A stretch of DNA of 64,000 nucleotides. Origin: Nocardiopsis listeri NBRC 13360. Lineage in GTDB: Bacteria; Actinomycetota; Actinomycetes; Streptosporangiales; Streptosporangiaceae. The first letter of the stretch is position 1. Each line of letters opens with the position of its first letter. The notes under the pieces are model-generated. The model did not search any database, was not told the DNA's origin, and saw only the letters and a program-made list of their open reading frames with translations. The stretch is taken from positions 100,873 to 164,872 of the forward strand of contig NZ_BCSH01000007.1 in NCBI RefSeq assembly GCF_001570765.1, given 5' to 3'. This document shows, piece by piece, positions 62,349 to 64,000 of this stretch. The translations under genes and the position numbers were made by a program.

Positions 62349-62392
62349 TGTCCAGGGCACGACGCTGAACGCGCTGCCCCGTTCACGGAGGG

Positions 62393-62545
62393 GAGGACGC
62401 AATAGGCGAGCAGGACGCCGGTGTTGGTGCCCTCCTCGGCCGCATGGGTGAGCGCCGAGTTCCGCAGCTGGTGCACCAGCGTGCCGCCGGCAGCCGCCTC
62501 GCGGAACACCTCCAACCGCTTCTCCCCCGGCTGCGGGGCAGCTCA
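62393..62545 (-). pseudogene. Tyrosine integrase remnant
   Basis: A short frame reads G-E-K-R-L-E-V-F-R, then G-G-T-L-V-H-Q-L-R-N-S-A-L-T-H-A-A-E-E-G. The H-Q-L-R-N-S-x-L-T-H-A-A-E-x-G string is the second catalytic box (H-x-x-R) of actinobacterial tyrosine integrases. The Arg-I box upstream and the nucleophile Tyr downstream are missing. A fragment only, at most 50 codons. Confidence 0.55.
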
Positions 62546-62745
62546 AACAACATGTTCCCCCTGCACCCCAATGCCGAGTTCACCACCTGATAGGGCCCGT
62601 GCCCCACCTCCAATGAAAAGTCCTTCGACTCAGAGTTCTCAGCATCCTGCAACTGGTGGAAGGCATCCGCCAGGGCGCGGTCGCCACCGCCGGTAACGCT
62701 CTCTTCCGACCAGACATAGGACCAGGCCCCACCGTCGCCCCATCC
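62520..62745 (-). pseudogene. Unidentified coding remnant
   Basis: About 75 codons stay open and have protein-like composition (A-W-S-Y-V-W-S-E-E-S-V-T-G-G-G-D and V-G-H-G-P-Y-Q-V-V-N-S-A-L-G), but no start codon is in frame: a TGA stop precedes. It runs into the integrase remnant in another frame. Origin unknown; probably part of a former mobile element. Confidence 0.35.
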
Positions 62746-63005
62746 TCACGATCCGCCCGAGAGCATCCTGGAAAAGCCGCATCCCGGTTCCCCAAACGCG
62801 TCCCCGGCAGCATGAGCATGAGCCGGATCATCAGCCCCGACTCGATATTGTGGTGTGTCCGGGTGCGGCCACGTCTTGGGTACTGTCGGGTGTGTCTTCC
62901 CTGGTTGCTGCATTCGCGGGTGTGGTGTCGCTGAAACCTCCACCTCGATCAGGGCCGTCGAAATAAGATCGGTTCCAGAATCGAACCCCCGTGGGAGGAA
63001 CCCTC

Positions 63006-63512
63006 TTGGTGAAGATCGCCCCCAACAAGGCATTTGTCAGCGACGACGGCCAGTGGTACTACGCCATGCTCGGTTGGAAGCCCCTCGTGCCCTCTCCCAT
63101 CTCGAAGAAGCCCAGTATGGTGCAGACCGCACCGATTGCTGGGAAGGCATCGATCGAAACGTCATCTGCGGGGAAGAAGCTCGCCGCGCTGGTCGCTGAG
63201 CACGGTGATCTGCACAAGGCCGAGTACATGCTCGACCCGCAGTGCGCTCAAGCCGAACAGCTCGGTCTTCGGCAGATCGTCCGCCAGTACTCCTCCGCCG
63301 AGCAGGTCGAGGAGGATCTTCCGCGGATGGTGTCCGCCGGTTGGTCAGCCGCCACCCAGGGGCAAAGCGCGGAGCGGACCAGTACTGGCCGAACCGTGGC
63401 TGGTGTGGTGATCGGCGCGGTCGCGACCGGCGGGTTGGGAGCGATCGCGGGCGGCATCATCGGTGCGTCGGCGAAGAAGGCCGGGCTTATTCAGGTCACT
63501 TGGGAGCGCTGA
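63006..63512 (+). CDS. Hypothetical protein with C-terminal glycine zipper
   Basis: The 168-residue protein is unfamiliar. Residues 1-125 are polar (K-I-A-P-N-K-A-F-V-S-D-D-G-Q-W-Y-Y), then comes a glycine-spaced hydrophobic stretch V-A-G-V-V-I-G-A-V-A-T-G-G-L-G-A-I-A-G-G-I-I-G-A, a typical glycine-zipper membrane segment, and a short end. GGGAGGAA precedes a TTG at 63006; GTG 63009 is an equal candidate. Surrounded by decaying genes. Confidence 0.6.
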   Translation: MVKIAPNKAFVSDDGQWYYAMLGWKPLVPSPISKKPSMVQTAPIAGKASIETSSAGKKLAALVAEHGDLHKAEYMLDPQCAQAEQLGLRQIVRQYSSAEQVEEDLPRMVSAGWSAATQGQSAERTSTGRTVAGVVIGAVATGGLGAIAGGIIGASAKKAGLIQVTWER

Positions 63513-63666
63513 TACCGCCAGGGGCACTCCCCCCACGGAGTAAGCCGCCAGACCTGCCCTTTCAACACCCCCGGAGGGATCCACCCGATGGCCCGACGGA
63601 CCCGGCGCAAAGCAAGGAGGGCCTCGACGTCGGCGATGTCGGCACCCCTGGCGGCCGGAGCCACAG

Positions 63667-63936
63667 CTTCTCGGCCACTTCAAAGACACCACCGATCCTC
63701 GCCACAGCAAGGACGTGGAGATCAAATGGGGTGTCCATCCACGCGGAGACACCACCGAGTGGATCAGGGGCGAACAACGGACGGCTCTGCTAGTGCTCAT
63801 CAGTGGCTGGTTCCGCGTTGAGCCCCCCGATCGGGACGTCGTCTTGGAACAGTAGGGCGACTACATCGCTTGGGGGCGCGGAACCGACCACTCCTGGATC
63901 GCGCAGGAAGAGTCGGTGGTGTTGACGGTCCGGTAG
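63667..63936 (+). pseudogene. Cupin-type protein remnant
   Basis: The frame reads L-L-G-H-F-K-D-T-T-D-P-R-H-S-K-D-V-E-I-K-W-G-V-H, then L-V-L-I-S-G-W-F-R-V and V-V-L-E-Q, a TAG stop, and continues G-D-Y-I-A-W-G-R-G-T-D-H-S-W to a second stop. This is the pattern of small actinobacterial cupin proteins (90-100 residues). The internal stop at 63853 and the lack of an in-frame start (a possible ATG at 63635 is in another frame) mark it as a pseudogene. Confidence 0.75.
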
Positions 63937-64000
63937 CCCTCCGTTCCCGATTACACGGTGACCGAGGCAGAGCCGTGAAGCACAGGCGTGTTATTGAGCC

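Noticed and set aside
62960..63000. tRNA T-arm-like GTTCGATTC
   Set aside because: Flanking bases do not pair into a T-stem and no acceptor or anticodon arm can be built.

Overview
The window is high-GC DNA with GTG/TTG starts, G- or C-ending codons and a gene set (PknD-like kinase, SARP regulator, DUF742, FrnE, phosphoketolase, FecCD iron transport) typical of a filamentous actinomycete. A Nocardiopsis-like member of the Nocardiopsaceae is my best guess from gene content; no rRNA or tRNA is present to prove it.

Layout. 0-1 kb: the edge of a sugar/pectin locus, with a Gfo/Idh/MocA gene running off the left end, three LacI-type operator-like 12-mers and a decayed pectate lyase. 1-5.3 kb: a DEDD exonuclease with BRCT domain, a Ser/Thr kinase, and a GbsR-like regulator plus hydrolase operon behind a perfect 30-bp palindrome. 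5.4-8 kb: a manganese-type ABC importer (binding protein, ATPase, permease) under a DtxR/MntR-like box. 8-17.5 kb: housekeeping and accessory single genes (thioesterase, several GNAT acetyltransferases, an OmpA-type lipoprotein, FrnE with an odd Cys-tailed small protein). 17.8-28 kb: an ADP-ribosylglycohydrolase-like/phosphatase fusion, an RlpA-like wall protein, a 1189-residue nuclease-exonuclease-helicase, small membrane proteins and a lone integrase. 28-43.4 kb: amino-acid permease, methyltransferase, exonuclease III, a XerC/D-like recombinase, phosphoketolase overlapping a truncated acetate kinase, a kinase gene with two compensating frameshifts, then a gene-poor gap that holds a very good candidate for the chromosomal dif site (38067-38094) and a second Xer-like site 458 bp to its left. 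This is followed by an acyltransferase/acyl-CoA synthetase divergent pair and a UvrA-like ABC ATPase.

43.8-61.4 kb: MarR regulator/thioesterase pair, pterin dehydratase, a stand-alone DUF742 gene, a SARP regulator facing a dehalogenase-like hydrolase, a siderophore-iron ABC system with an iron box, a sulfite-exporter-like permease, a Nudix enzyme and an mhqO/mhqD-like quinone-response operon. 61.4-64 kb is decaying DNA: SDR, integrase and cupin remnants between small intact genes.

Across the window the top strand is C-rich from about 5 to 44.5 kb whatever the coding direction, and G-rich at 1-5 kb and 46-61 kb. Together with dif and the recombinase this points to the replication-terminus region of a circular chromosome, possibly rearranged. 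I found no complete mobile element, no CRISPR array and no secondary-metabolite cluster.
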